Shown piece after piece: positions 36,892 through 47,867 of a stretch of DNA of 64,000 bases (position 1 is its first letter; every line of letters starts with the position of its first letter). The notes below the pieces were generated by a model, which saw only the letters and a list, made by a program, of their open reading frames with translations, ran no database searches and was not told the origin of the DNA. Origin of the DNA: Lophium mytilinum (taxonomy: Eukaryota; Ascomycota; Dothideomycetes; Mytilinidiales; Mytilinidiaceae); assembly GCA_010093605.1 (NCBI GenBank), contig MU004181.1, forward strand, positions 3,502,215 through 3,566,214. The letters are read 5' to 3'. Made by a program: the position numbers and the translations under genes.

Positions 36892-37935
36892 ATGCCGATC
36901 CAGCTGCTACCCGCCTCAGCGGCCGCCTTTGCGCCGCGCTCCGCGCCGACCATCGTCCTCAACAACAAGGTGGAGCCGTGGCTAACGCAGACGCTGAAGC
37001 GCACCAACCGAGTCAAGCGCCCGCTCAATAGCGTGCCCCAGCACTATCGATGTCTCACCGAGACCCTCTCCGGCTCGGGTGCCATCTGGACGCTGTGCTC
37101 CATCATGCTACCGAAGGCGCCCGACGCTGAGCTGCGCAAGGACCATAACCCATTGATTGAGGCCATGTTCAACTACCAGCTCATCCACATCGAGGCCTAC
37201 GTCGTACATGTCGACATGGTGTCACAGCATGAGGTTGCATTCAAGCTCACCCCCGAGACTATTGAGGCCCTCATCGAGTACCACAAGGACATCTACTCCG
37301 TCGACGTGTCGGCGAGCACCTGGAACTGGGCCGAGAAGGAGGCCCAGCTGAAGAAGTTGCAGGAGGAGTTTGTGCAGGCCGCCAACCGCTTCGTGTTTCG
37401 AACAGGCTCCCGCGCCCTGGAGGGAATGGAGGAGGATGGTGCCGGAGAACTGCTAGATGGCAGGGGAGAGGACGTCAAGAACTCCATCATGGGACTGTTC
37501 CTCCCGCTCCTTCCTCCTCCACCAAGGATCGTCGACGTCGTTAGGCCCGCGCCGCTTCTCCCAAGCTCCCCTGGAGGCGTTAACTGGTGGCAACCGACCC
37601 AGCATGTCCCACCGCCTCACCCGGCCCCGGTTGAGTCGTGGAGGGTGCTGCCGTCGACACCAAGCCCGACCATCGCGACCTGCTCCGAGCAGCAACAGAC
37701 TTTCTGGACCACCGTGGGCTTCAACGACATTCAATTACCGTCGCCGACGCCGTCGTTCAGCCAGCCTTTCTACACCTCGAGCCACTATCACAGCCCTCCT
37801 ATGGCGACTGCTCCCATCCCGAACCTCCCGCTGCCTAGTGTTCTCGCACAGCAATGTGGGTCGAGCGCTATGCACTCGTTTAACGGGTTCGGATGGGGCA
37901 ATGAGTTCGCACCGCAGTACGCCGCCTTCACCTAG
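36892..37935 (+). CDS. Unrecognised 347-residue protein, Pro-rich C-terminal half
   Basis: A single exon from a well-placed ATG (GTCGCCATGCC) to TAG. I do not recognise the family. The N-terminal half looks folded: an alpha-helical region with HNPLIEAMFNYQLIHIEAYVV and a charged, coiled-coil-like helix (WAEKEAQLKKLQEEFVQAANRF) at about 142-163. The C-terminal half is rich in Pro and Ser (LLPPPPRIV, HVPPPHPAPV) and ends in aromatic/Gly/Asn motifs (GFGWGNEF), suggesting a disordered, possibly nuclear protein. Codon third positions are strongly GC-biased like the neighbouring conserved genes, which supports coding. The frame is also open upstream, but the ATG used here has the best context and comes after a pyrimidine-rich leader. 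No signal peptide or membrane segment. Confidence 0.65.
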   Translation: MPIQLLPASAAAFAPRSAPTIVLNNKVEPWLTQTLKRTNRVKRPLNSVPQHYRCLTETLSGSGAIWTLCSIMLPKAPDAELRKDHNPLIEAMFNYQLIHIEAYVVHVDMVSQHEVAFKLTPETIEALIEYHKDIYSVDVSASTWNWAEKEAQLKKLQEEFVQAANRFVFRTGSRALEGMEEDGAGELLDGRGEDVKNSIMGLFLPLLPPPPRIVDVVRPAPLLPSSPGGVNWWQPTQHVPPPHPAPVESWRVLPSTPSPTIATCSEQQQTFWTTVGFNDIQLPSPTPSFSQPFYTSSHYHSPPMATAPIPNLPLPSVLAQQCGSSAMHSFNGFGWGNEFAPQYAAFT

Positions 37936-39299
37936 GCGCCTACAGTAGCGCTCAGACGTCAAACCCCCCTAGGAGCTGTGATGTGCTCGTGTCTTCACTT
38001 CTGCTCCCCCCTTTACCGCGACCAGGCCCCTGCGCAGAGCCTTACGACGCCCTACACGAGACGAGATATGCGATGTTGCACGAAGTGATGTCTATCGAAC
38101 ATCCACAATACAGCATGGGCCGGAGTTTCATCGATTTAGCGACTGCTTTACTCTCTTCTCTCGTACAAATTTCCTTGGATATCCGTGTTTAGTACTGTCT
38201 GCTTTTTAGCGAGCGTGTTTTGGATTTCCTTTGTGGTTGTTTTGCATAACACCGGCCGGACCAGCCTTTTCCTTGCTGTTCTGCATCTCTGGGAGGCTTG
38301 CATGTCGCGCATTTAAAGACGGGTACAGCCTCACGGCTACGGGGCGGGCACACTCGGTTCGTTTACTGTTTTTCCTTGTCGTTACGGACGACGTTGCACA
38401 TGGCACGAGACTGGCATGCCACTCGACCAATTCTGCACGCCGTTCTTGTTTCCCGGACTGGCATTGAGTGCCAGCAGGACATGCTGGGAGGCACGACAAC
38501 AACAGCATATGCTCATCTGGTATGTCGCATTATGTTGTCCTGCGCACTGGGAATTGGAGGGTGCGGATACAGCCAAGGTCGAGTCGTGGTTCGCCTGCGG
38601 CGGATGGCTCTCGGAGACTGTTTCTTCTGCTTGCGGAAGGACAGCGCTGAAGTACCTCTGGCTGCAGTCCTTAATCCTCCCAAACACTCTGCGCGGGACT
38701 GTAGGTTCATCTCCTACTCTCCGGGACTGGTCCCGGGGATGCTCTCCATCGATGGAGAGAATCAGATGCTGGACAGAAGCTAGCTTCTCATACACGCTAA
38801 ATCTAATAAAACAATGAAAGAGATTGACCATACAACCACTTTGATACTGCCTGTCCTGGTGATGATTCTTATCAGTCGAGCATGTCTGAGCGATGGTAAT
38901 TCACATCAATGTACCATGTGAGATCGTGAGACGGCAATGGCAGCCGGGATGTGTTGGAGCCTCAGTCCCCACCAGCGCTGACTCGCGAACGGCCAATTGC
39001 TGCAGCGGAATGTTGGTGTTTGCAGGCCGGAAGCAGCAGCAGCACGGCGGACTATGGGCCCTCTAGGACGAGGGCAGTCATGTTCACGACGGCGTCTATC
39101 CTTTGTCGCTGCCTGAGGTTCCTACCCTGTTGCTGGGCGTGCTCTCTCCTCCGCCAGGCCGCCGCTTTGTGTTTCGTGCTCCGCCCAGTCTCCAGACCTC
39201 CACCCATCAACACCATGCTGCCTTATCGCATCACCATCGCAGTCCCTCGGCCATCCCCCCTCGCATGATCGCACCGACGACACCTGCCCGACCCGAGCG
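37936..39299. other. Intergenic, no supported gene
   Basis: The 3' flank of the unrecognised gene and promoter of the Vid24-domain gene. Several frames are open on both strands between 38.2 and 38.8 kb, overlapping and without motifs. The last 200 bases are CT-rich, fitting a leader. No RNA gene or repeat seen. Confidence 0.5.
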
Positions 39300-41390
39300 A
39301 TGCCACCCGCAAACTCGAGAGCCATCAGCCCCCTCGCAGTACGTATTCCGCTACGCGCCATGTCTCCGCTGCCCGCCCGCCCGCAGCTTCATCCGCCGCG
39401 ATTGAGCCTCAGTTGACCTGTTCGTCTTGCGTAGGAATCTGCGTCGCGCGCTGCCACCCCTCCGTCTTATCTAGCGGCGCTGCGTGAGTTGGAGAGCCCC
39501 GTCTCCAGCTCTGTCCTCAACCTCGCGGCCACACTAACCACCCAGGCCGAAGACGACGCTGACGCCGAGAACCTGCGATTCCTGCGGTCGCCCTTGGATC
39601 CCCAAGATGAATGGCGGGCGGAGAATGCCCGGGAGCGATTGCGGCGGACTTCGGAGGAGCAGAGCGACGATAGAGAGCGCCACGACAGATTCCGCCGCGT
39701 CATGAGCCGACTGAGTCGCCAACACGAACCTCCTGCCTACGGAGACCGCATACCGAGCCAGAATAACCTGTACGACTGGTCCCCCGCAAACGAAGCCGAT
39801 GGTGACGAGGAGCTGGAACAACTGTTGCAAGAGCTGGGGCAGCGGCAGCCGAGTACCCACCCCGACATACTGCGCGAGCTGGCCCGCTCGCAGTTGGATG
39901 CTGAGCGGGAATCGCGGCGCGCATACTCGTCGAGGCTCCTGAGCTCTAACCAGCCGTCTCAGACGTCGGAGAGCTCGCTAAGGTCTGCAGCAATCTTGCA
40001 GTCTGTTCGAAGACACCCCAGATTCTCAGCCCGCACGCGAGACTATATGCATCGGTACATTTCTGACAGAGACTCTGCGGATAGGGCGACGCATGATGGC
40101 GAATCGAGAGATCGTCGTAGCCCCTCCCGCTCCGCTGCGACCAGCACGGGCTTGGGAGAGCGCAGCCGTTACGAAGCTAGCCGCCACGCATGGCAGGCCC
40201 AGCAGCAGCTACAGCGGTCGGACCGTGACCGAGCTATCGTGGATCGGAGCCTAGAAAGAGATCGGGTGGCGCGACGAGACTACCGCCGCGAGTATCTCGA
40301 GAACCCTTCGAGTTATCCCGCCTCCACATCTCCGTGGCTGGAACAAACCATCAAGTACCTCTCCCGGCTTCGATCTTCCAACTCCTACGAAGACAGCCTC
40401 GGATACGCTGTGGATGGCGGCTTCGTGAACAAGGACTTCTTTGGCGATGACCACGATGACTTCATCCTGGATACTAGCACCATCCTCCCACCTGCTGAGA
40501 CGTCCTGGTTGGCACCGGGAGCAGTCCTGTCCGGATCGCAGCATGCTACCAACGTAACTTCAACTTTGACTCCAGCCGCCGCCGTCAGGGGAGATTCACT
40601 TCTATACCACTCTCGGAACGCCGATTCTACAGCTCCCACGCTTTTTGACGGCGCACGCCCATCACTAAGCCATAACTACATACCCCCATATCGCCGATCC
40701 GGCGAAGTGGTAACGACTTTCTCTCCCCAACAGGATCGCTGGCCCGTCAAAGTCACAATACACGCTGTAGATTACGACACCATGAGCTTATCTGCAACCA
40801 TGGAAGCATACAACGTTCCCTCGCACCCACAATCGTTTGTCGGCATGCTCAGTAGTGCCAACAACTCCGCCTCCTCTGATAACCCCACGCCAATACGAAC
40901 ATCGAGCATAACAACCTATCTAGAAGGCGAGATTCTCGACTTCCGAACACACACCCTCCTAACCGAATCGTTCAAGTCAAGCTCGGTCATCGACGCCACA
41001 TACTGGAGAAAATTGCCACCATTCTCCAACCTCACAGACGACGAATTAGTTCACAAGCTCGTCTCGCAGCGATGGATGGAGCAACTTAGCCAGGAATGGA
41101 TCCTCATGCGATGGAAAGAACGCTGCTTCGTGAAAAACACACGCGCGTTCAACTCTGCCAACCCCACCCCCACAGACTTGCATCCGCGGAACTTTCTCAA
41201 CCCTGATCCCGAAGACGATGTCACCGAGGATGGATGTGGACTAACCATTTCGGGCTTTTACTACGTCTGCCTCCGGCGCAGCGATGGCGCCGTGGAAGGC
41301 TTGTATTATGACCCACAGAGCTCGCCGTATCAGCACCTCAAACTCGTGCCCGTGAGCGGGGGCGTGTTTCCAAAATGGGAGTTCAGGTAG
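39300..41390 (+). CDS. Vid24/GID4-domain protein (GID E3 ligase substrate receptor-like)
   Basis: Exons 39300-39338 and 39435-41390 give 664 residues; the tiny first exon (13 codons) is joined in phase by a GTACGT donor and GCGTAG acceptor. The C-terminal third holds the Vid24 beta-barrel domain: VTIHAVDYDTMSLSATMEAYNV, SITTYLEGEILDFRTHTLLT, then YWRKLPPFSNL, QEWILMRWKERCFVK and the closing LTISGFYYVCLRRSDGAVEGLYYD (given in parts of the domain). This domain recognises N-degrons such as Pro/N and recruits gluconeogenic or other substrates to the GID/CTLH ubiquitin ligase. The N-terminal 400 residues are long, Arg/Ser/Asp-rich and disordered, unlike yeast Gid4 (362 residues), so it may be the larger Gid10/Vid24-like paralog found in filamentous fungi. 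Confidence 0.85.
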
Positions 41391-43903
41391 CCAACACCTA
41401 CCTTCACACATCTCAGCATTGGCCAGAGAAAGCGCCATGGGACGGGCGTCGTCCTCAACACATGCACCTCCATGCCGTCAGCGTACTCAAAGACCCCTGA
41501 CTTCCCTGTCACCTCGTCGAGCGCCCCTTGATTCATCCTGCTAGAGCAGATAGCATCGGAGCAGTGCACACTGTTGGTATTTCGATGAAGCACCCTTCCT
41601 TCTCATCCCTCACCTTGAATCTCACTCCTCTGCATATCCTCTGGCGTTTTCTACGGTTTCAACGCCCCTCGTTGGGTTTGGTCATGGGGGCCGGTCAGGC
41701 GTTTGCATACTATATACTTAGTCTGAGTCTTGGGTCAAGGTGGCTGACCTGTCCCTACGAATGGTAGAACGAATGATGCATCAGTATTCTTATCACGCGC
41801 TCGTATCGAAATAAGTGAGTGATTGGTGAAGCGTTTCTATGGCAAGACCTGCCTTCACGGTTTTTCTTCGATGTTTGTAACGGTAAAACAAACAGGGGGC
41901 GTGCTATGTGCCCGCCACCGCCTCTCTGCGTCTATCGAATTCATGCAGTTGAGTAGTGAGTATCCGCACTTAAAACGCGCAACGCAGTGATGAGATACCG
42001 CAATGACTTCTCTGCCTACTCATAGTATAAGAACGCCTTCGCTATCTCCGTTCCCTTTGCTCTGAAAAGTGGCTTTGCGTTGAGCACGCCATGTCTTCTC
42101 CGCTTTCCAATCGCGTTTCACGCGGTCAAATTCGTGACTTCTAGCGACTAAAGCGGGCAATGCGTGGCAGCAGTCCCTCCGCAGCCTGTTTAGGTCTATG
42201 TACACACGTATAGCTTCTAGCTTGTCGTTTGTGGGAAGTGATAGGCAAGGCGTAAGGAGGACGCCCTGTGATCCTCCTCTACGTGGAGGCGGTATCTACT
42301 CTGCGGCTATTGATCATATCTGTATGCGGTTGGATTGGTGGCTTTAAGCAACAAAAGAGGCGGGGGTGACCAAGCTGGGCATGTGAACCTCCTTCTTACA
42401 ACAAGACATCAAAAGAATCAGTAGAAGGATGGTAGAGACACGTTTGTAGGTGAGAGTTCGTGGTAAGACGAACTTGTAGCTACTTACAAGTCCGATGGCA
42501 GCAGAAAGGTCCTGGTGGCTAATGCGAATGCTAGTAATTCTCCCTCCTGGTGTCAAACATGGTGGGTGGATGCGACTTCCGGGGTTCGATTGCGGGTGAC
42601 GCTGCTAATGCTATGTACAGTATGACGGTGAAATGCACCTTGGAGTTGGCAGAGCTTTGGAACATGACTGACAAGCACCTATAGCAATCACTGCCGGTAG
42701 CAAGCTGGGGTCCTTTCCTGTATATCAGTTCATCTTCCAGCTAACATCAGACGCTACGGCCGGCATTCAACACATGAGGGTCTGTTGAGAGAAGCGAAGA
42801 GCTTGTTTCGTGGACTGGATGTGGTTATGGCTGAATAGGAGCGTTATAGGGGGACCCAAGGGCTGACGATACTAGATGCATAGGACCCTTCTTGCTCTTA
42901 TTGCGGTTGGAGTGCGGTTGCGAAGTAGGAGGCAGAGGCACCAGGCTTGGTTTCGGGGTGATAGTAGCTTCTTTTAAAAAAAGTATAAAGAAAGTAAGTC
43001 CTACTTTGGGAATCGAACTTGGGACCAAAAGGAGAAAAAAGCAAAAGATATTCAAATCCCATATCACAAAGGAGCTAGAGAGCTTCCCATAACCAACCGG
43101 GCCATGGGTGTCTCATTGCACTTGTGAGGACGAGAATTTCTGAGGGAATGGTAAAATATTTTGACATATATACCGGTAAAGAGTGCGCAGAGGAAGATTG
43201 ACTGTCGCGCGGTGGTGATGATGATGGGGGGAGGGGCAAGTTGGAAGCTGGGCTAGTCATTACAAGCTCTTGTAAGGACCGAGTGCTCCAGGCATGTCGA
43301 CACTATTCGAAGGGTAGACCGAAATCGTAAAAGGGGGTTGCTACAGTGCTCAGGTTGGAGCTGCTCTGTTGCAAGGTAAGGCTGGGTCGGTTTTGCCTTT
43401 GGGTAGTTGGGTTGAAAGTGCCTCTTTAGTGCCACAAGATAAAAATATGAGGGCTAAATGCGTCAATATAAACTTTTGGACAAGTTGAGATATAGTTTAT
43501 TTAGCAAGGGGAAGCTTGATTCAGACGTTTCATTCTTTTGATGAAATGAGAGTTTGATTACAGAATTCTGACATCGGACGCAAAAACCTCTACATATCTC
43601 TCAAAGATGTCAGTGATTCTGACTGCCTGTCGCACTTTCTCATGGTCTTTAAGTGGCTTGTTGAGGTCTGGGTTCCCACCGAACCTACTGTAAAGTTAGG
43701 GAGTTGCACCTCCCACTGCAATACTATCCTCGGACTTGAAGCGCGTGCTAGGAGCTGGTAGCCATGCCACATTCACCTACTGTCTCTTGGAAGTTTGCGA
43801 TCTCAGTCTCCTTGCGTCGGCCTTTCTGCACTCCGCCGTAAGCTTTGGTCATCTTGAAGCTTTTATTCGCCCTCTTGAGGCTATCACTCCGCCCCTCGTT
43901 CTC
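41391..43903. other. 2.5-kb gene-poor region
   Basis: This lies between the Vid24 and MED10 genes, which converge. No conserved protein is visible; short frames have no motifs. It contains one SINE-like relic (listed). The stretch 43090-43560 is AT-richer. Confidence 0.5.
42976..43104 (-). mobile_element. tRNA-derived SINE-like relic
   Basis: On the minus strand a Pol III A-box-like TGGCCCGGTTGGTTATGG (43104-43087) is followed by a B-box-like GGTCCCAAGTTCGATTCCC (43026-43008) and then a T7 run (42982-42976), the Pol III terminator signal. The 3' part GGTCCC...TTCGATTCCC is typical of tRNA T-arms, but its stem does not pair, and the A-B spacing is longer than in a tRNA, so it is not a working tRNA. 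The layout (A box, B box, T-run) fits a tRNA-derived SINE or a decayed tRNA copy. Only one copy is in this window. Confidence 0.4.
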
Positions 43904-44426
43904 TCAATTTGCTACCGTTCCCCCAGTAGACTCAACTACCCTCTTCACATCCCCTTTCAGTTCTGGTATGCCAGTCATTATCTCCTTTGCGAGGATGTCC
44001 CTCAACTGCGCAAACGCCTCGCTCTTGCCCTTCAGCAACTGGTTCGACCGCTGGAGCTGTTCCATCATCTCGCGGGTGTAGATGTCGGGGTTGCGGGCAT
44101 GCTCAACATAGCTAATGACTTCAGGCGGGATTTCGACGTTAATGTGGGGGGCGGTGCTTTTGAGGTCGTTGAGGTTCCTCAAGAGGCTCATACTGGTGGG
44201 GCGTTAGCGGCGTAGGCCGAGGATTCGGGGTAGAAGGAGGCTGTACATTTCTTCTCTCATGGCGTTCACGGAGGGCGCGCCTTCATGCTGGTATGCTGTG
44301 ACAGTGAGACTGTAGAGGTTCTGGACGATGGCTTTGAGCTGGGCTGCAAGTTTGTCAATATAAAATACTCAACGGCTACAGGATTTAGTCTATACCATCT
44401 ACGTCGTCTAGCGATGGGGGCGCCAT
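43904..44426 (-). CDS. MED10: Mediator complex subunit 10
   Basis: Middle-module subunit of Mediator (yeast Nut2), needed for RNA polymerase II activation. Exons 44426-44396, 44343-44247 and 44192-43904 give 138 residues, close to the yeast protein (157). After a 10-codon first exon (MAPPSLDDVD) come the family blocks QLKAIVQNLYSLTVTAYQ, then SLLRNLNDLKSTAPHINVEIP (in parts), and PEVISYVEHARNPDIYTREMMEQLQRSNQLLKGKSEAFAQLRDILA, the hallmark of MED10 (given in sections). Introns have GTATAG and GTACAG donors with GCTAAC/TTGAC branch points. Divergent from the PXA-domain gene across 296 bp. Confidence 0.92.
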
Positions 44427-44722
44427 GTCTGCAGTGTTCACGGAGAGTGATTGTGTGCGATGAGGTTGAAACAAGGTCAAAGTTCGCGCCAATGTGAACC
44501 GCGGAACGACGCGATGCTAAGCTTTCCGCCCGGAGCGCACGTTGTTCCATCCCCGATCCGCATATTGCGTTGGCAGTTGGTGTTGAACTTCCTGCCCAAC
44601 GTCACCACGCCACTTCCCCACGATATTCTGGACATCCCGAAAGAGCTGTTCCTTGCAGCACGCCCCTTGCAGTAGCAACATCGCACATCACACCGTGGTA
44701 TCGAGGGAACCATGAAGCGGCG
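44427..44722. promoter_or_regulatory. Divergent promoter of MED10 (-) and the PXA-domain gene (+)
   Basis: Only 296 bp separate the two start codons, so they share control sequences. No TATA box is evident on either side. A minimal upstream ORF lies at the end of the region (listed). Confidence 0.55.
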
Positions 44723-44726
44723 ATGA
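44712..44726 (+). promoter_or_regulatory. Minimal upstream ORF overlapping the PXA gene start
   Basis: ATGAAGCGGCGATGA encodes Met-Lys-Arg-Arg-stop. Its stop overlaps the main start as ATGA, with the main ATG at 44723. An ATG with a good context this close to the main start will capture some ribosomes and may lower or regulate translation through termination and reinitiation. Confidence 0.6.
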
Positions 44727-47610
44727 CGCAGACAGCATCGCGCGAGACGAATCTCCCGCAGACGCAGCCACCAACATCCAAAGCGACCTCCACCGTCCCA
44801 GCGGCCGCCGGAGGTAACCTGTCAAATCCCCTTCGTGCGACTGGCACCCGGTCCACCGAGACACCAAAGCATGCGCCTGATACAACCTCCGACAAAGCCA
44901 CAGCGGCCTTCATTCGACGCACCCTTTGCGCGCATAACGTCCTTTTGGGCAATGGCGAGAAGGGCCGGAACACGCCCCTCCCCATCGATGAGCTGCTTCC
45001 GCCCCTGACGAGCTCCAACGACGTTGATCTGCAGCTCTACGCGATCATTGCCGTGATCATCAAGGAGTTCGTGTACACCTGGTACTCCAAAATTACGCCG
45101 GATCAGGTCTTCGTGAACGAGGTGATCCAGGTCATTGCACACTGTACGCGAGCACTGGAGCAACGCCTCCGCAAGGTCGATCTGGAGGCCCTGCTGCTGG
45201 ACGAGATTCCCGAGCTGCTGGAGGCTCATGTGAATGGTCGGTATATCGCAAGCATTGGGCATCACCACGGTCGAGAGCTAACCACCCCGTACTCCAGCCT
45301 ACCGCATCTCGCACCAGAGCCTACATCACAATCCACTAGTCTCACATCCTCGGACTATCTACCACACGCTCCACCCGCATCCTGCGCTCTCGCCTGTGCC
45401 GCTCGAATCTGACCCCGCAAGCGTCGCTGCTCAGCAGCAGAACGAGGCGGCATGGCGCCAACTGGTCGTCCAGGGTGTATTGGCTGTGCTGCTGCCGACG
45501 GAAGACCTGGAGAATGGCTGCTTGCGCCTGCTAGTGGCAGAAATCTTCGCCGAGATGATTGTCGGTAACGGCATCAGTGAGAAAGCGTGCGAGGGCTGGC
45601 TGCTCTGGGAGGGTGTCACGAGGATTGCTGAGGTCCTACAAGCGGGCGCCGACGCGGACGACAGGTCATCAAAAGAGATGAAGCCAGAGCAAACAATGAG
45701 CCGTCTGGAGCGATACGGGCTGCTCTCGTCATCCCTCGAGGAGGCCGCCGAGCCTGTCAAGGGCCACAAGACGCCATCGCCGCGGCGCGCGAGCAGTCAT
45801 GGGGGCGCGTCGACGTCGGTGGCCAGGGCGTTCTGGCTGGCGGTCCAATACGCATTTTTGGCGTGTAATGCGCTGCGAGCCGTCATTGTGGCTCTGGCAA
45901 CCTGCTCGTCTCTCCCACCAAGATCTGTGGCAGGAGTCAGTGCCCCAGCGTCCACTAGTGAGCATCGCCGATTGCTGCCGCAACCAGCAGAGGGTGCAGC
46001 AGAGGGCGGCCACGGGGCAGGGAAGCGGGCCATGGTCAGCATGAATGTGTGGTCCTGCACGGCGCGATTGCTGTCGCTGGAGCGTCGCATGCCATGGCTG
46101 GCGGGCGTCGTCGCGCTGCTGCACTGGATGGTGGTGCGCGGGCCGGGCAGGGTGGGTGATACAGATGGCGTATTGGATAGGTGAGTTGCATTCTCACGTC
46201 TCTCTCTCTCTGCTCGTTGGGCAGCGCTCGGGGGGGCGCTTGGCCCTGTCTCCGAGGTGCATTTAGTGTCCGCTTCCTTTTGTCAGACCGCATCGCCGGT
46301 CGGTCACTTGACCTGGCTGCCGCCCAATGGCCGTCGCCATCAGGCGTCGTGCATGCGCCGGCCGTGCCATCCCTCCCGCCATCGCGGCCCGTGGTGGCAG
46401 GCGTCTGGGCTGTGCGTCGCACTGCCGGCCGACTTTGGCTGCACGCCTGCACGCCTGTTACCTGCAACTCGACGACGACATGGACCAGCGCGCAGCGGGT
46501 GGGTTGCAAGCCGCTGCCCGACCCGGCGCCAGCATGGGCTCCCTTCACACCGAAGCTCTCCCCGCCGGACGCGAAGGAGCGGGACGTCTTATCGCAACGC
46601 CTACGCGCCGGCTGATCTGGCTGAGCGCGGCCAGTCCCGTCGCCCGCCTGCGAGAGCCTGGTCAGACCTGGGAAGCACGCAAGCCTCACTCTCACCACCA
46701 CCAGGCCACCCGAGGTATGCCACCAAGACGCTGGCTGCGATGTCGCTGGCGCACCATCCCCGCGCGCCCTGAGACACCGGCCCTGCGAGCCTGTCCGCCG
46801 TGCATTGCGACCCCGCGCCGTCGAAGAATTGCTGGCCTCAAAGCGCCGCAACTGGCTCGACGGCACCGCGCTGCTGGACGCTGCTCGACGCTGCTGGCCT
46901 AGCATCTCGTCGCTGTTCCACCATGGTGATTGCGGTCGCGGAGGCAATGTCCTCACATGCACCCGGAGCATCCGCTGATACCGCAGCCCTCACTGCAATT
47001 ACCAACCCCATGAACAATCCCAATGTCGCTATCGGCCAGCCATCCATCCCCAGATTCCGCCCTGTGTCACCCGACGGACGACGGTTGCCCTTCGCAGCGC
47101 GCAGCCCTTGTTTCCCCTGTCAAGCTCCGAAACTCTAACGCAACCCTTTTCGCTGCCCATCGTATGACTGACGTTGCTTGGGCCCAGAACTCACCCCCCC
47201 GCTAACGCCTTCTCTTCTCCCACAGGCTGCTCTCGCACACCTTCCACGCTCGCGTCCTCAACCCTTCCAACCTGCCCCCGCTCCTGCGCACCGTCCGCGC
47301 AACCCTCTTCCCCAACAACGGCCTCGCGCCCCCACGGCAGCCTCCCACCCCCGCCGAGGCCCAGGCAATCAAGCACCGGTGCGCAGCCACGTTGCTGGCG
47401 CTGCTGCCGGACCCCGTTGTGGCTACCTTCTACGCGACGCGGCAGCCCGACCAGATGCGTGTGCAGGTCGAGTCGCTGCTCGACTGTCTCGGCGACGCTT
47501 ACCTGAACAAGCATCTCGTCTTCGCCATCCTGGAGCTCATTGTCGTGAGGCTGGTGCCCGAGATTGCGGAGAAGGGTGTTGTGGAGCTGATGGAGGAGCG
47601 GTTGGGGTAA
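44723..47610 (+). CDS. PXA-domain (PX-associated) protein
   Basis: Exons 44723-45236, 45298-46180 and 47226-47610 give 593 residues. The N-terminal PXA domain starts after a disordered 60-residue leader: FIRRTLCAHNVLL, ELLPPLTSSNDVDLQLYAIIAVIIKEFVYTWYSKITPDQVFVNEV (in parts), and, across the first intron, ELLEAHVNAYRISHQSLHHNP and RTIYHTLHPHPALSPVPLE, which are typical of fungal PXA proteins. A second helical region continues to GVLDRLLSHTFHARVLNPSNLPPLLRTVRATLFPNN (joined across the large intron). PXA domains are found next to PX/RGS domains of sorting nexins in endosomal traffic; this protein has PXA but no PX domain. The 1,045-nt second intron is unusual for a fungus. Confidence 0.85.
46181..47225 (+). 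other. 1,045-nt intron of the PXA gene, GC-rich
   Basis: Donor GTGAGT at 46181 and acceptor CCCACAG at 47219-47225 restore the continuous protein ...GVLDR-LLSHT.... The usual introns in this window are 45-170 nt. The interior is GC-rich and open in several frames on both strands, one of 311 codons on the minus strand, but all are low-complexity (Arg/Ala/Pro/Ser) and have no domain. It may be an insertion or may hide an undetected small exon. Confidence 0.7.
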
Positions 47611-47675
47611 GGCGCAGTAGTAGTTTCCCTTGTTCAAAAGTGGCTTGAAAGGAAACCCTCCAATTCGCATGTACA

Positions 47676-47867
47676 TACTGTGGTATCCGGCGTATCTTTT
47701 GTGAGTGGGGACTGAGGCGCGTCAGCAACAGGGGATTAAAACACACACCAAAACAAGGGTTTCCACCAATTATTTCTTCAGCATTTACGTTACCGCGTAG
47801 CCGTGCGCTTACCGAGATGAAAACGCCACAGTCCCCACTCACAAAAGATACGCCGGATACCACAGTA
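47676..47867. repeat. TA-flanked hairpin MITE with 39-bp perfect arms
   Basis: The left arm 47676-47714 and right arm 47829-47867 are perfect inverse complements over 39 bp (outer ends TACTGTGGTATCCGG and its complement); a further block GGCG/CGCC pairs after one mismatch. Both ends carry TA, the target duplication of Tc1/mariner-type insertions, so the element proper would be CTGTGG...CCACAG, 47678-47865, 188 bp. Perfect arms mean recent origin. It lies just downstream of the PXA gene stop, possibly inside its 3' UTR. No coding capacity. Confidence 0.85.

Noticed and set aside
46036-46971. 311-codon minus-strand frame across the end of PXA exon 2 and its intron
   Set aside because: It overlaps confirmed PXA coding sequence on the other strand, is Arg/Ala/Pro/Ser low-complexity, and GC-rich DNA opens all frames here.
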